The notes below the pieces were generated by a model. The model saw nothing but the letters and a program-made list of their open reading frames with translations. It was not told the origin of the DNA and did not search any database. Made by a program: the position numbers and the translations under genes. Of a stretch of DNA of 59,768 nucleotides, positions 37,085-46,026 are shown piece by piece. The DNA is taken from NCBI RefSeq assembly GCF_014236655.1, contig NZ_JACMYG010000035.1, positions 1 through 59,768 of the forward strand. Direction: 5' to 3'. Origin of the DNA: Pseudomonas kielensis (GTDB taxonomy: Bacteria; Pseudomonadota; Gammaproteobacteria; Pseudomonadales; Pseudomonadaceae). The number at the start of each line of letters is the position of its first letter. The first letter of the stretch is position 1.

Positions 37085-38541
37085 AAGGTGCGCAGACGTT
37101 TGCCAATTACGTCAAACAGGACATAAGTGAGTATGCGGGCAATCCGCTTATCGAAGCTTTGCCTCCTATATTGTCGGAGGCGGCGGCTATTGAGCTGATC
37201 TCGAATTTTCCTCAGCCGGTGGATCCGAAAGAGCTGACCCTCGAAGGATCCACTCGAATTCACTGTATCGACCGATTAAGAACCGTGGTACAGCCGTTTT
37301 TGTTACACCTGGAACTGGAGGCCCTGTTTTCACTGCTCATCCGTCGAGGGTATGTTGGGCGTAACCCGATGTCGCCCGCTACCGTCCGGCATTTGCATTC
37401 TTTATCGGGGGCTCAGCGTTACCACGATGCGTTCAAGTCCACTGCTGAAACGTTTACCGTCGTCGGCCTGAGCGGTATTGGCAAGTCGACGGCACTCCAC
37501 GCCATTTTGAGCCTTTATCCACAGACAATCCGTCATGAGCGCTATGAGGGAAAGCAGTTTGTTCATACCCAAATCACTTGGCTGAAGCTTGACTGCCCTC
37601 GGGATGGATCGCTGGCTGGATTTTGCCAGCAGTTTTTTTATGCGGTTGGTGACGCTCTAGGAGACAAGGACTATCACAAGCGCTACAGGCATCGAAATAT
37701 CAATGATGCGCTGCAACAGATGGAGCAGGTGGCCAGCACGTTTTTCATCGGCGCCTTGTTAATCGACGAGCTGCAAAACCTCCACCTGGCGAAAACCGGT
37801 GGTAAGGAGAGCATGCTGAATTTCTTTCTGCACTTGGTTAACAACATTGGTATCCCGGTCGTTTTCAGTGGCACGAACTCTACGATTAGCCTGTTCTCAG
37901 AAGCCATGCGGACTGCCCGCCGAGTCTGTGGTGCCGGTACGCTGGAATTCAAACGATTCGAAAAAGAGGATGAGGAGTGGCGGTTGTTAGTCGAAAATCT
38001 CTGGAGCTATCAGTGGTGCAAGCAGACTGCTGAGCTGACTGACGAGATTTTCGACACGCTGTATGAGCACACTCAAGGCGTCACAGATTTCCTGGTCAAG
38101 CTGCTGGTATTGAGTCAGCGTTATGCGGTCCAGAGTGGCTCGGAGTGTTTGACTGCCGAGGTCCTGGTGAAGGTAAGCAACTCAAAAATGCAGATTCTAA
38201 AGCCAGCCCTTTCAGCTCTGCGTAGCCGAGATCCGAAGCGGATGCGGCAGTTCGACGATTTGCTGCCGATTGAGGATCAACTGAGCGAAATGATGGTCTT
38301 CGACGGTTTGGCACGAGAGGATCGCCTCGCCTTGCTTCGAAGCGTTGTGTCCCGTGAGAAGCCGGCAGACCAATCTCCAACCATTCTTGCGAAGGATCAC
38401 CCATCGCCTATTGCAACTGGTGTGGAAAACTCAGAGGCTAAAGCCCTAAGCGAACAGGACGCTCCCCTCGATGCTCTGCGAGCTGCGGGCTGGCTCAACG
38501 AGGACTTGTTTGAGTTCTCACCGATGTATCACAAAGCGTGA
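37081..38541 (+). CDS. tnsC: Tn7-like AAA+ regulator TnsC
   Basis: 486-residue AAA+ ATPase that links the target selector (TnsD/TniQ) to the TnsAB transposase and enforces target immunity. Walker A is GLSGIGKST (129-137, K135) and Walker B is ALLIDELQNL (D229, E230). The C-terminal region is long and probably contacts TnsA/TnsB. ATGA overlap with tnsB. An exact DnaA box lies at 37515-37523. Confidence 0.94.
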   Translation: MKGAQTFANYVKQDISEYAGNPLIEALPPILSEAAAIELISNFPQPVDPKELTLEGSTRIHCIDRLRTVVQPFLLHLELEALFSLLIRRGYVGRNPMSPATVRHLHSLSGAQRYHDAFKSTAETFTVVGLSGIGKSTALHAILSLYPQTIRHERYEGKQFVHTQITWLKLDCPRDGSLAGFCQQFFYAVGDALGDKDYHKRYRHRNINDALQQMEQVASTFFIGALLIDELQNLHLAKTGGKESMLNFFLHLVNNIGIPVVFSGTNSTISLFSEAMRTARRVCGAGTLEFKRFEKEDEEWRLLVENLWSYQWCKQTAELTDEIFDTLYEHTQGVTDFLVKLLVLSQRYAVQSGSECLTAEVLVKVSNSKMQILKPALSALRSRDPKRMRQFDDLLPIEDQLSEMMVFDGLAREDRLALLRSVVSREKPADQSPTILAKDHPSPIATGVENSEAKALSEQDAPLDALRAAGWLNEDLFEFSPMYHKA

Positions 38542-38557
38542 GTCGGGGGGTGGCGAA

Positions 38558-40225
38558 GTGCACCTTAAACTCCATTTCTTCCCCACCGCGTTCCCCGATG
38601 AGACGCTGCACAGCGTGATATCTCGCTATGCCCGTCTTTGCGGTGTTCGTAATTGCCAAGCAGCATTTGCCGGCCTGAAATCGGCGGCAGCATTTTCGCA
38701 AAATGTGGCATTCCCAAGTCATTTAGGGGAGTTTGTCGACGCGCTACCCAGCGGTACCGAGCTATCGATAGCCGAGGTCCTTATGCGTCACACGCTATTA
38801 CCCTACTATGCGCCGTTTTTGACTATGAGCCAGGTAGAACACGCTCGGACGCTGATGACTGCCGATGGGAAGGGTTTGATGTTGAAGCTGGGCGTCAACG
38901 CGAGCCGTATTGGATTCGCCTCCCGAGTGCGGTTATGCCCAGAATGTATCGCCCAAGATCAGGCCCAACGGGGAGTTGCTTACTGGCACAGGGTTCACAT
39001 GCTTCCAGGCGTGCTGGTATGTCCGCATCACGGGACGTCACTTAGTATCCTTGATCCTCGCTGGTCCAGCCGCAGCTCTCGACAACTCAATCTGCCGAGT
39101 GATGAGAATGTGCAAGCTCACACGTTACGTCTCGATACCCCGTCGCTGAGCATGCCGCCGCTTCACGAAATAGCGTTGCGCTCACTTCAGGTCATCGAGT
39201 CTGAAGTCAGTGCTTTGTCAGCGGAGGCGGTGCGCTACACGTTTTTACAAAGGGCAACGCAGCTTAACCTTGCCTCTGATAACCATCGCTTGCACATGCA
39301 CATGCTGGCGCAGCACATGGCCGATTTTTTTGCCGCACTCCCGCAAGAATGGGAATTTTCCATACTCGGAGAAGTTCGTGCAGGTACACCCGCCTCGTGG
39401 GTCACGAAGCTGCTTCGTACGCCAATAACCTCCCACCACCCGCTCAAATACATTTTATTGGCCGGTGCTCTGGGCATTGACATGGTGAACTTGCTGCATG
39501 GTCAACGCCCGGTGAAACAGGCGGTGGCGTGTGGTCCGATAGCTCACATTCAACTTCACACGCGCCTTTCTCCGGTGATGCCCGGTGAAGGCATGGACTG
39601 TTCGTCAGCCGCTGTGTGGAAACATGCTCTTGAGGGCGCTGATGCCAAAAAGATCGCTGCCGTTCTAGGCGTTTCATTGGCGTATGTCTATCGTCACATC
39701 CGAAATGTAGCCGGCGGGCAAGGTGCTTGGAGTGAGGCAAGATTTCACATTGAGCTATGCGCAAGACGCACGGCTTTCGAGGCTGATTATCGTTTTTACA
39801 AAGCACATGCATGCAGGGGGTATGCGTGGCTGTATCGCCACGATAGGCGGTGGCTTTCGGAGTCAACTGTAAACCCAAGCCCCCATCGTACGCCCCGTCT
39901 AAATAGCGCCGAAATGTTCGCTGCCCTCGATGCGAGACTGGCCGGCGAAGTCCGTCAGTGTGCTGAAGCGCTTTATGCTCTTGCGGGTAAGCCTGTCCGC
40001 ATCTCGCGTACCAGAATTGGCCGGGAGCTTCATGTTCTGTCTCGCTTCGAAAAGCAGCTCTGCAAGCTTCCTCTCTGTGCAGCAATGCTCGACAAAGTAT
40101 GTGAATCAATCGAAGGCTTCCACGATAGGCGTCTGCGATGGGCTAGAAGCAAATTGCTCTCGGAGGGCAAGCCTATATCACGTTCTTCGCTTTACAGGGT
40201 CGCGAGCATTCGGCCCACGCTGTAA
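38558..40225 (+). CDS. tnsD: TnsD/TniQ-family target selector, first copy
   Basis: 555-residue protein starting at a GTG (MHLKLHFFPTAFPDETLHS), preceded by a G-rich ribosome binding site; the open frame upstream overlaps tnsC without homology. The TniQ N-terminus FFPxxxPDExLHSxxxRY is followed by a zinc-finger CPEC (C127, C130) and CPHH (C155, H158) in the family spacing. In Tn7, TnsD binds the end of glmS and recruits TnsC. This copy directly follows tnsC, so it is the more likely attTn7 selector, but sequence alone does not show which copy has that role. Confidence 0.87.
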   Translation: MHLKLHFFPTAFPDETLHSVISRYARLCGVRNCQAAFAGLKSAAAFSQNVAFPSHLGEFVDALPSGTELSIAEVLMRHTLLPYYAPFLTMSQVEHARTLMTADGKGLMLKLGVNASRIGFASRVRLCPECIAQDQAQRGVAYWHRVHMLPGVLVCPHHGTSLSILDPRWSSRSSRQLNLPSDENVQAHTLRLDTPSLSMPPLHEIALRSLQVIESEVSALSAEAVRYTFLQRATQLNLASDNHRLHMHMLAQHMADFFAALPQEWEFSILGEVRAGTPASWVTKLLRTPITSHHPLKYILLAGALGIDMVNLLHGQRPVKQAVACGPIAHIQLHTRLSPVMPGEGMDCSSAAVWKHALEGADAKKIAAVLGVSLAYVYRHIRNVAGGQGAWSEARFHIELCARRTAFEADYRFYKAHACRGYAWLYRHDRRWLSESTVNPSPHRTPRLNSAEMFAALDARLAGEVRQCAEALYALAGKPVRISRTRIGRELHVLSRFEKQLCKLPLCAAMLDKVCESIEGFHDRRLRWARSKLLSEGKPISRSSLYRVASIRPTL

Positions 40226-40604
40226 TCCAGCCAGCCATTCCCTCGATCTAAAAAAGTTCTGAATTTAATTCAACGTAAACACATTATTTTTCTGTTAATG
40301 AATATTTGCACCTTCCAGAATAGCTACGGCATACGCTGGATGACCACGATCAGCAAGTAAAACGTACTAACCCGCGATCAACAGAAATAGTTTTGCAATT
40401 GCCATGGGCTGACCTGCGCAGGTTATCGATACGTGTTTTGTATTCAAGAGTACGATCGCGGCAGGGCTTAGATGAATTCACTACGGTTAAAAGTTGAGCG
40501 GCTGGGTATCATTTCCAAATCGATACCGGATACAGAATTTGACGGGTTGCATATATACTGCCCCCGGATGCATATTCTCTTCGAGCCCTACCTTTAATCG
40601 GTAA
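40226..40604. other. Non-coding gap between the two TniQ/TnsD genes
   Basis: 379 bp of AT-rich DNA separates the two target-selector genes, so the second one probably has its own promoter. I see no gene, strong hairpin or transposon-end repeat in it. Confidence 0.5.
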
Positions 40605-42239
40605 ATGATGTCTGATCTATTGTTTTTCCCCGTGTCGATGCCGGATGAAATGCTGCACTCTCGTGTCACCCGATATCACTATCTGTCAGGCAACAGAACC
40701 GCGACAGAAACCTACCGCGATTTGTTCGCATCGAAACCCTTTTGCATTGGTGGCATCGTACCCAATCAGATCGAGAGGCTCGCCCACAGACTGCCGGGGC
40801 AATCGGAGAGCAATCTCGCAGAGCTGATCAGTAGCAATACCACTTTTCCTGCTTACCGGCCTTTTCTTGGGGTTAAGCAGGGTCCGGAGAACAACGTAGG
40901 TCCGCTGGGTTATGACGGGGTGGTACGGGTGCCCCGCAGAGAGGAGTCCACCCATGGCAAGGCTAAGCTTTGTCCTACCTGCGTTCAGGAGGATTTGATT
41001 GATCGGGGTTCTGCCTACTGGCATCGATCTCACCAAATACCCGGTGTTGCCGTCTGTTGGCGTCATGGCGACACATTGATCCATGCCTGCCCCGAGTGCT
41101 CTCGCCCGTTCTACCGAAAATTGAAGCTACTTCCCAATCTGACTGAGCCATGCGCATGCGGTTGGAGCCCCTTAAACAGCGCAGCGACTCACAAGGGCTC
41201 AAAACTGGAACAGAAAGTCGCCCTGTTCGCACACGATATCTTGCAACGCAATATTCCTCCGATAGGCAGTACGGTATTAAGTTCTTGCTACGTCCGCCAA
41301 TGCAAGAAACGCGGATATATTTTCGGAAAAAATGCAGGTATCGCAAAACTATTCGACAGCATCCAAAGCGCTTACGGTGATGAGCTTTTGTCGCAGATTG
41401 ATCCAGCCTATAACACCGGGAAACATGAGCAATGGATCCGGCTCAAATCAGACAAAGGTCAGCTAAATATGCCGCTCGCGAGGCATTTGATCATTGCTCT
41501 TCATTTGTTTTCCAGTGCAGATGACTTTGAAGAGGCTCTGAAGAATGAGTCTATTCTGCTGAGTGCCTCTGTTTCTCCGCGAGCGTCCAAAGTTGAAGAA
41601 TCGCATCCTAGCCAAAAAACTAGGTATCGCCAAAAAATTGAGTTGCTTTTAGCGCTACGTAACGACGCCGATGTCGAGTACCTCTGGAAGAAGGCGTACA
41701 AACCTACGCAATGGATTCTAGAACATGATAACGCATGGTTAATGGCAAAACTCCGTGCACCTAAAAAAATTGCAGTTACGGTCGAAAAGTCTGTCGACTC
41801 AAGAGACGGCGCGTATGCGGCCCTTATCGAAGCGGGCGTAGATGAGCTATATAAAGTTACGAAAGATCCGAAGAGAGTGAATATTCGGAATTTGCAATCG
41901 CTACTCCCAGGTTCGTTACCTCATGAGCTGGATCTACGCAAGCAGAGGTTTCCCCTTACTTATCAACAGATAAAGATTCATCAAGAGTCAGTATGGCATT
42001 TCCGTCTAAGAACTTTGATATGGACTGTCTCTGAACTCATCCGGATGAAGCTCCCGGTGAATTACTCGACGGTAAGATTGACTTCAGCGGTAGCAAGCAA
42101 GGTTTTCCTGGTATTTTCCAGTTTCTTCGAGTGGGATCTGACAAGCCTGGAAAAAACCGGAGTCGACGCGGAGGCCTTGCTCAGATCTACCGGCGTATCG
42201 AGGAATTGGGAGGGGCCACCGGTTCCAATAAGCTATTGA
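40605..42239 (+). CDS. TnsD/TniQ-family target selector, second copy
   Basis: 544-residue TniQ-domain protein with the same opening as the first copy (LLFFPVSMPDEMLHSRVTRY). It has a fuller set of zinc ligands: C123/C126, C151/H154, C162/C165 and C183/C185. The rest diverges strongly, so it is not a recent duplicate. Two adjacent ATGs at 40605 and 40608 are both possible starts. Elements with two TniQ proteins often use them for two target pathways. No CRISPR-Cas genes and no tnsE are in view, so its target (a second site, or mobile DNA) is unknown. Confidence 0.87.
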   Translation: MMSDLLFFPVSMPDEMLHSRVTRYHYLSGNRTATETYRDLFASKPFCIGGIVPNQIERLAHRLPGQSESNLAELISSNTTFPAYRPFLGVKQGPENNVGPLGYDGVVRVPRREESTHGKAKLCPTCVQEDLIDRGSAYWHRSHQIPGVAVCWRHGDTLIHACPECSRPFYRKLKLLPNLTEPCACGWSPLNSAATHKGSKLEQKVALFAHDILQRNIPPIGSTVLSSCYVRQCKKRGYIFGKNAGIAKLFDSIQSAYGDELLSQIDPAYNTGKHEQWIRLKSDKGQLNMPLARHLIIALHLFSSADDFEEALKNESILLSASVSPRASKVEESHPSQKTRYRQKIELLLALRNDADVEYLWKKAYKPTQWILEHDNAWLMAKLRAPKKIAVTVEKSVDSRDGAYAALIEAGVDELYKVTKDPKRVNIRNLQSLLPGSLPHELDLRKQRFPLTYQQIKIHQESVWHFRLRTLIWTVSELIRMKLPVNYSTVRLTSAVASKVFLVFSSFFEWDLTSLEKTGVDAEALLRSTGVSRNWEGPPVPISY

Positions 42240-42416
42240 GGTCATCTGTGTTCCGTCAGCGTCTGCCAACCTTTGGTGATAACAAAAATGCCATCTGGCT
42301 TGAAAGCGTAAACGCGGAGTAGGGTTCACCTTTCACATTAGTAACCTTCGCGGCAGCTTTCTGAAAGCTTTCACTTGTTACTCTTTAACTCAGAAAATTG
42401 AGCTTAGGAGAAAATC

Positions 42417-42758
42417 ATGAAAGCAATGACAGCAGTGAAAGCGTTTTGCGCCGCTTCGGTTTTGACCTTATCTTCATTAGCCATGGCTGAAGGAGGCGGT
42501 GACCGCGTGTATGGTCGGATGATGCAAGAAAACCAACAGGCGATGGAGCAATATGCCTTAAGAAATGGTAAGGCCGTCCCTGAAGTTGTTCATTATGAAT
42601 ATGGTATGAACCTCGATATTCAGAAGGTGATCAGTGTCACACAGGCCAACAAAAACTGTAGTGTTGCGCCTTCGCGCATGACCTATGAAGATTCGGCGGG
42701 CAAGCTTAATACCGTGGAATACAAGATTATGGGTACCGACTGCCCACATGGGAGTTAG
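42417..42758 (+). CDS. Secreted DUF2790-domain protein
   Basis: 113-residue periplasmic protein. A signal peptide (MKAMTAVKAFCAASVLTLSSLAMA) is followed by EGGGDRVYGRMM. A DUF2790 domain then spans NGKAVPEVVHYEYGMNLDIQKVIS to the C-terminus, with two cysteines likely forming a disulfide. DUF2790 proteins are common and copper- or stress-induced in Pseudomonas, but their function is not known. AGGAG precedes the ATG. It shares the post-signal EGGGDR motif with two other small proteins of this island. No copper-box motif was found upstream. Confidence 0.85.
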   Translation: MKAMTAVKAFCAASVLTLSSLAMAEGGGDRVYGRMMQENQQAMEQYALRNGKAVPEVVHYEYGMNLDIQKVISVTQANKNCSVAPSRMTYEDSAGKLNTVEYKIMGTDCPHGS

Positions 42759-42821
42759 CCCCTTAAGGTCATGTCTACATCAAATCATTCATTTACGCTT
42801 TTTAAGCATGCTTGCTGGTCG

Positions 42822-42837
42822 CTGACATAGAAGTAAT
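42822..42837 (-). promoter_or_regulatory. CopR-type box upstream of the OprD porin
   Basis: Read on the minus strand: ATTACTTCTATGTCAG, matching the ATTAC-N6-GTCAG motif found before the other copper genes. It lies 142 bp before the porin start, and the motif points away from the gene exactly as at the other sites. Confidence 0.65.
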
Positions 42838-42978
42838 TTTCAGGTCACGCTGAAGTTATCTTTTGTATGAAATTATGTCTGTCGGCACGTAGAGGGAATC
42901 CCTATGTGCCGGTGGCTTTTTATAATGATAAAAATATTTCATAAAGAAACTCTGCCAAGCAAAAGCCTGGAGTGTTAA

Positions 42979-44304
42979 ATGAACAATAAAAGCTTTTATG
43001 GTCTTTCTCTCATTGCCCTTGGCATGAGCATGGGGCAAGTTGCAGTGGCCGTTGAGCAAAAACCTGAGGGGTTCATTGAAGGGAGCTCCCTTAGTCTTCT
43101 CAATCGTAATCTCTACTTCAATCGTGACAATCGAAAGGGCCAGTCAAGTCCCACAGGCAATGGTTACGCTGAAGAATGGGCTCATGGGATTATCGGGCGA
43201 TTTGAGTCTGGCTTCACCCAAGGCACCGTCGGGTTCGGCATAGATGCATTTGCAATGGTAGGACTCAAGCTTGATTCGGGTGATGGGCGCTCGGGGGCTC
43301 GAAGCTCAGTGGATGTCATGCCCTACAACAGCAAAGGCCAACCTGAAGACTCTTACTCAAAAGTAGGCGGAGCCGCGAAGGCTCGCTTTATGGATACGGT
43401 GGTCAAAGTAGGAGATGTCTTTCCATCCACGCCTGTCGTGGCATATGGCGATTCTCGACTGCTGCCAGAGAGCTTTAAGGGGGCAACGTTCACCAACACC
43501 ACCATTAAAGACCTGACCATTCAGGGGGGGCGGCTGCATGCGATGAGCCAACCCAACTCCAGCAGCATGCGTGACGGCTTTTCGACTTTCTATGCCGGTG
43601 CTGTTGATGCTCCATGGATTGCTTACCTTGGGGGCGATTACACCGTTAATGAGCATGTTGGTGTGAGTCTTTACGCCAGCCAATTTAAGGATGTTTGGAA
43701 TCAGTATTACGCAGGCACTTCCCTGAGCTACCCGCTCTCAGAGAGCGTCGCGTTGATCGGTGGATTTAATTACTACCGCGCGGTCGACGAGGGTAAAAAA
43801 CTCCTGGACAGCTTTGATAACAATATCTGGAGTGGCAAAGCCGGGGTTAAATTCGGCGTCCACACGGTGACCGTTGGCTATCAGCGCAGCAACGGCAATG
43901 ACGACTTTGATTACCTGCGCCAATCGGACTCGATTTTTCTGGATAACTCCATCCAGTACAGCGACTTCAACTCACCGAAAGAGCAATCCTTGCAGCTTCG
44001 CTACGACCTGGATATGCAAGCGTTCGGCATCCCAGGCCTTAGCTTCATGACCCGCTACGCGAAGGGGTGGGACGCTGATTATTCCAACGCGAACAGCGTG
44101 TATATGCGTCGCGGAGCAGATGGAGCGCCATTGCAAGACCAAAAGCGTTGGGAGCGAGACATTGAGGCTAAGTACATCATCCAGTCAGGCTCTCTGAAGG
44201 ACATGTCGCTGCGTGTTCGCCAAGCAACCACGCGTGCTACCGATTTCGAATCTGATTTGGATGAGGTCCGACTGATTGTCGAGTACCCACTGCAACTGCT
44301 TTAA
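42979..44304 (+). CDS. OprD-family outer membrane porin
   Basis: 441-residue outer-membrane channel. A signal peptide ending AVA is followed by EGFIEGSSLSLLNRNLYFNRD, typical of the OprD/Opd family. Regularly spaced aromatic/Gly beta-strands and the family segment GGRLHAMSQPNSSSMRDGF follow, ending in LIVEYPLQLL. OprD porins of Pseudomonas take up amino acids or organic acids. Inside copper islands such a porin may alter Cu or ligand flux (inference). Own promoter with a CopR-type box, and a terminator after it. Confidence 0.9.
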   Translation: MNNKSFYGLSLIALGMSMGQVAVAVEQKPEGFIEGSSLSLLNRNLYFNRDNRKGQSSPTGNGYAEEWAHGIIGRFESGFTQGTVGFGIDAFAMVGLKLDSGDGRSGARSSVDVMPYNSKGQPEDSYSKVGGAAKARFMDTVVKVGDVFPSTPVVAYGDSRLLPESFKGATFTNTTIKDLTIQGGRLHAMSQPNSSSMRDGFSTFYAGAVDAPWIAYLGGDYTVNEHVGVSLYASQFKDVWNQYYAGTSLSYPLSESVALIGGFNYYRAVDEGKKLLDSFDNNIWSGKAGVKFGVHTVTVGYQRSNGNDDFDYLRQSDSIFLDNSIQYSDFNSPKEQSLQLRYDLDMQAFGIPGLSFMTRYAKGWDADYSNANSVYMRRGADGAPLQDQKRWERDIEAKYIIQSGSLKDMSLRVRQATTRATDFESDLDEVRLIVEYPLQLL

Positions 44305-44387
44305 CGAGCGCTAACCTGCGGCACCAATTGTTCGACTACCAGGTACACCCCGTCTCCTTGTTTCTCCTTTGGTTTGGGAGGCGGCTT

Positions 44388-44412
44388 AGGCGCCCTAGTG
44401 GCGCCTTTTTTT
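44388..44412 (+). terminator. Terminator of the OprD gene
   Basis: Perfect 7-bp stem AGGCGCC/GGCGCCT with a 5-nt loop and seven T. It lies about 85 bp beyond the porin stop. Confidence 0.9.
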
Positions 44413-44744
44413 GTGTGGATTGACATAAGTGCGGGACGTCCTGTTGTCAGTACCTGTGTTCGCCCCGCTTGGCAAACCTGCTGTCTAGGAGCTTTTGATC
44501 CGTTGACAGGCAATCTCCATTCATAACTGAGACTGAAGGTGCAGAGTCATCGTCGATATTCACTTCGACTGCGTGCGCATCGTTTAGCTGAGGGCGTTAT
44601 AGAGTGGGGCTGGGGGGAACAGCAGGAGAGACGGCCAACAGTAGCTCATTGTCTTTGCGTGTTACTTGAGCGCGGAATGGACAGTATGTGTCCCGCTGCA
44701 TGGCTATGTCGCTAACCACGCAGGGACAGGATTGAGGGGCCAGA
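44413..44744. other. Intergenic region between convergent OprD and DUF411 genes
   Basis: About 330 bp with no supported gene. It separates a rightward from a leftward unit; short runs of open frame show no homology. Confidence 0.4.
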
Positions 44745-45212
44745 TTAGTTTCCGGGGTATTCAGCAATGACCTGGTCTGCGCCTGCTTTGGACAAACCGA
44801 TTACCTGGTAAGCATCATGTTTTCCGTTGACTTCCATGCCCGGGGATCCAGCCGGCATGCCAGGAACGGCGATCCCGAGAAGGTCGTCACGTTTGCTCAT
44901 CGCAATGATTTGCTCGGCGGGCACGTGACCTTCAACAAACTTTCCATTGATCATTGCTGTGTGGCAGGACGAGAGTCGTGGAGCAACACCGAGATCCTGC
45001 TTGACCGCGCTCATGTTGGTTTCTACATGATCAACGACGGTGAAGCCGTTAGCTTCAAGGTGCTGGATCCACTTCTTGCAGCATCCACAGTTAGCGTCAC
45101 GATGGACGTCGATCGTCAGCGACTCTGCTGCATGACCAGCTGAACTGATAAACAGAGCCGCAAATGCAGCGAGGCGAAGTGCCCGACCGGGACGAAGAAA
45201 GTTATTTCGCAT
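44745..45212 (-). CDS. DUF411 secreted metal-binding protein (CopG-like)
   Basis: 155-residue periplasmic protein. The start is the ATG at 45212, supported by GGAAGGAA eight nt upstream; it overlaps the cytochrome gene by 11 bp, so longer frames reading back into that gene are spurious. A signal peptide (ALRLAAFAALFISSAGHA) is followed by the DUF411 motif DANCGCCKKW (C42, C44, C45), with further cysteine and methionine ligands later. DUF411/CopG proteins bind copper in the periplasm and are linked to CopAB-type resistance. Last gene of the copA operon. Confidence 0.87.
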   Translation of the reverse strand: MRNNFLRPGRALRLAAFAALFISSAGHAAESLTIDVHRDANCGCCKKWIQHLEANGFTVVDHVETNMSAVKQDLGVAPRLSSCHTAMINGKFVEGHVPAEQIIAMSKRDDLLGIAVPGMPAGSPGMEVNGKHDAYQVIGLSKAGADQVIAEYPGN

Positions 45213-46017
45213 GGGTATGTTCCTTCCCATCAGCGTGGGTATGAGTTTTTGGCTGAGTGGCCGGAGTTGCAGGGGCGTCATGTGAAGCCTCCACAACCTG
45301 AGGATGGGCGTGTTCGGTACTTTCATCCTGAGAAGGCGCTTCGGCCGCCTCATGGGCATGAGCGCTGTTTCTCTCGCCATGATGGTCGCCTGCTTCGGCT
45401 ATTTCTTCGCCTGTACCCGCATCATGATGCCCCGCGACAGCGCCTTTTTGGCCCTCATGCTGGCCTTCATGGTTATGCATTTTGCTCTCGCCGCCACCGT
45501 GTTGATGACCACCGCTGCTGGTTGCGAGAGCTTTGTATTGCTCTGCATCCATTGAAGGCAGCTGCTGGAGAAATGCGACCATTCCCCATATGTAGGGATC
45601 GGCCATGCTTTTACCCCAAGCGGGCATGCCTGTGGATTTGATTCCATGCTTGATGATCCAGAAAGCTGCGGCAGGGTTTCCATCAACGCCCAGTTTTGAA
45701 AGATTCGGAGGTGCGGGGTAAAGGCTATTACTTAACTCGGTTCCTTCAATACCCGGAGCGAGATGGCAACCGATGCACATAGAGTTGTAGTTGCCAGCAC
45801 CTGCGCGGATTAGAGCTTCTTCGCTCAGGTCGGGGACTTTAATGTCGCGTGAGCGCACTTCGATCGAGCGATCCCGAGCGGTGGAAAGTAGCGCGTAAAC
45901 GGGATCGGAGTGTGGTTCATCCGCCCCAACATTGATCACACCAAAATAAACCACGCCGGCACCTGTTATTGCGGCAACCACCCCGGCAGCAGTCAATGTT
46001 TTCAACGTTCTTTTCAT
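45202..46017 (-). CDS. Cytochrome c with a His-rich C-terminal tail
   Basis: 271-residue protein with an N-terminal export/anchor segment (LTAAGVVAAITGAGVVYFGV). A class I cytochrome c domain has heme motif CIGCH (81-85) and a likely Met axial ligand in KSTGMPAWG. About 100 C-terminal residues are very rich in His (HQHGGG, HHDAG, HAHEA, HTHADGKEHTHAK). It could transfer electrons to or from CopA-oxidised copper, and the tail could buffer metal (inference). A cytochrome and DUF411 pair beside copAB is a known arrangement, but this tail is unusually long. Confidence 0.85.
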   Translation of the reverse strand: MKRTLKTLTAAGVVAAITGAGVVYFGVINVGADEPHSDPVYALLSTARDRSIEVRSRDIKVPDLSEEALIRAGAGNYNSMCIGCHLAPGIEGTELSNSLYPAPPNLSKLGVDGNPAAAFWIIKHGIKSTGMPAWGKSMADPYIWGMVAFLQQLPSMDAEQYKALATSSGGHQHGGGESKMHNHEGQHEGQKGAVAGHHDAGTGEEIAEAGDHHGERNSAHAHEAAEAPSQDESTEHAHPQVVEASHDAPATPATQPKTHTHADGKEHTHAK

Positions 46018-46026
46018 GTCAGGCTC

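Noticed and set aside
34065..42239. CRISPR-associated transposon (CAST)
   Set aside because: Two TniQ proteins raised the idea, but there is no Cas gene, repeat array or atypical guide in the window.
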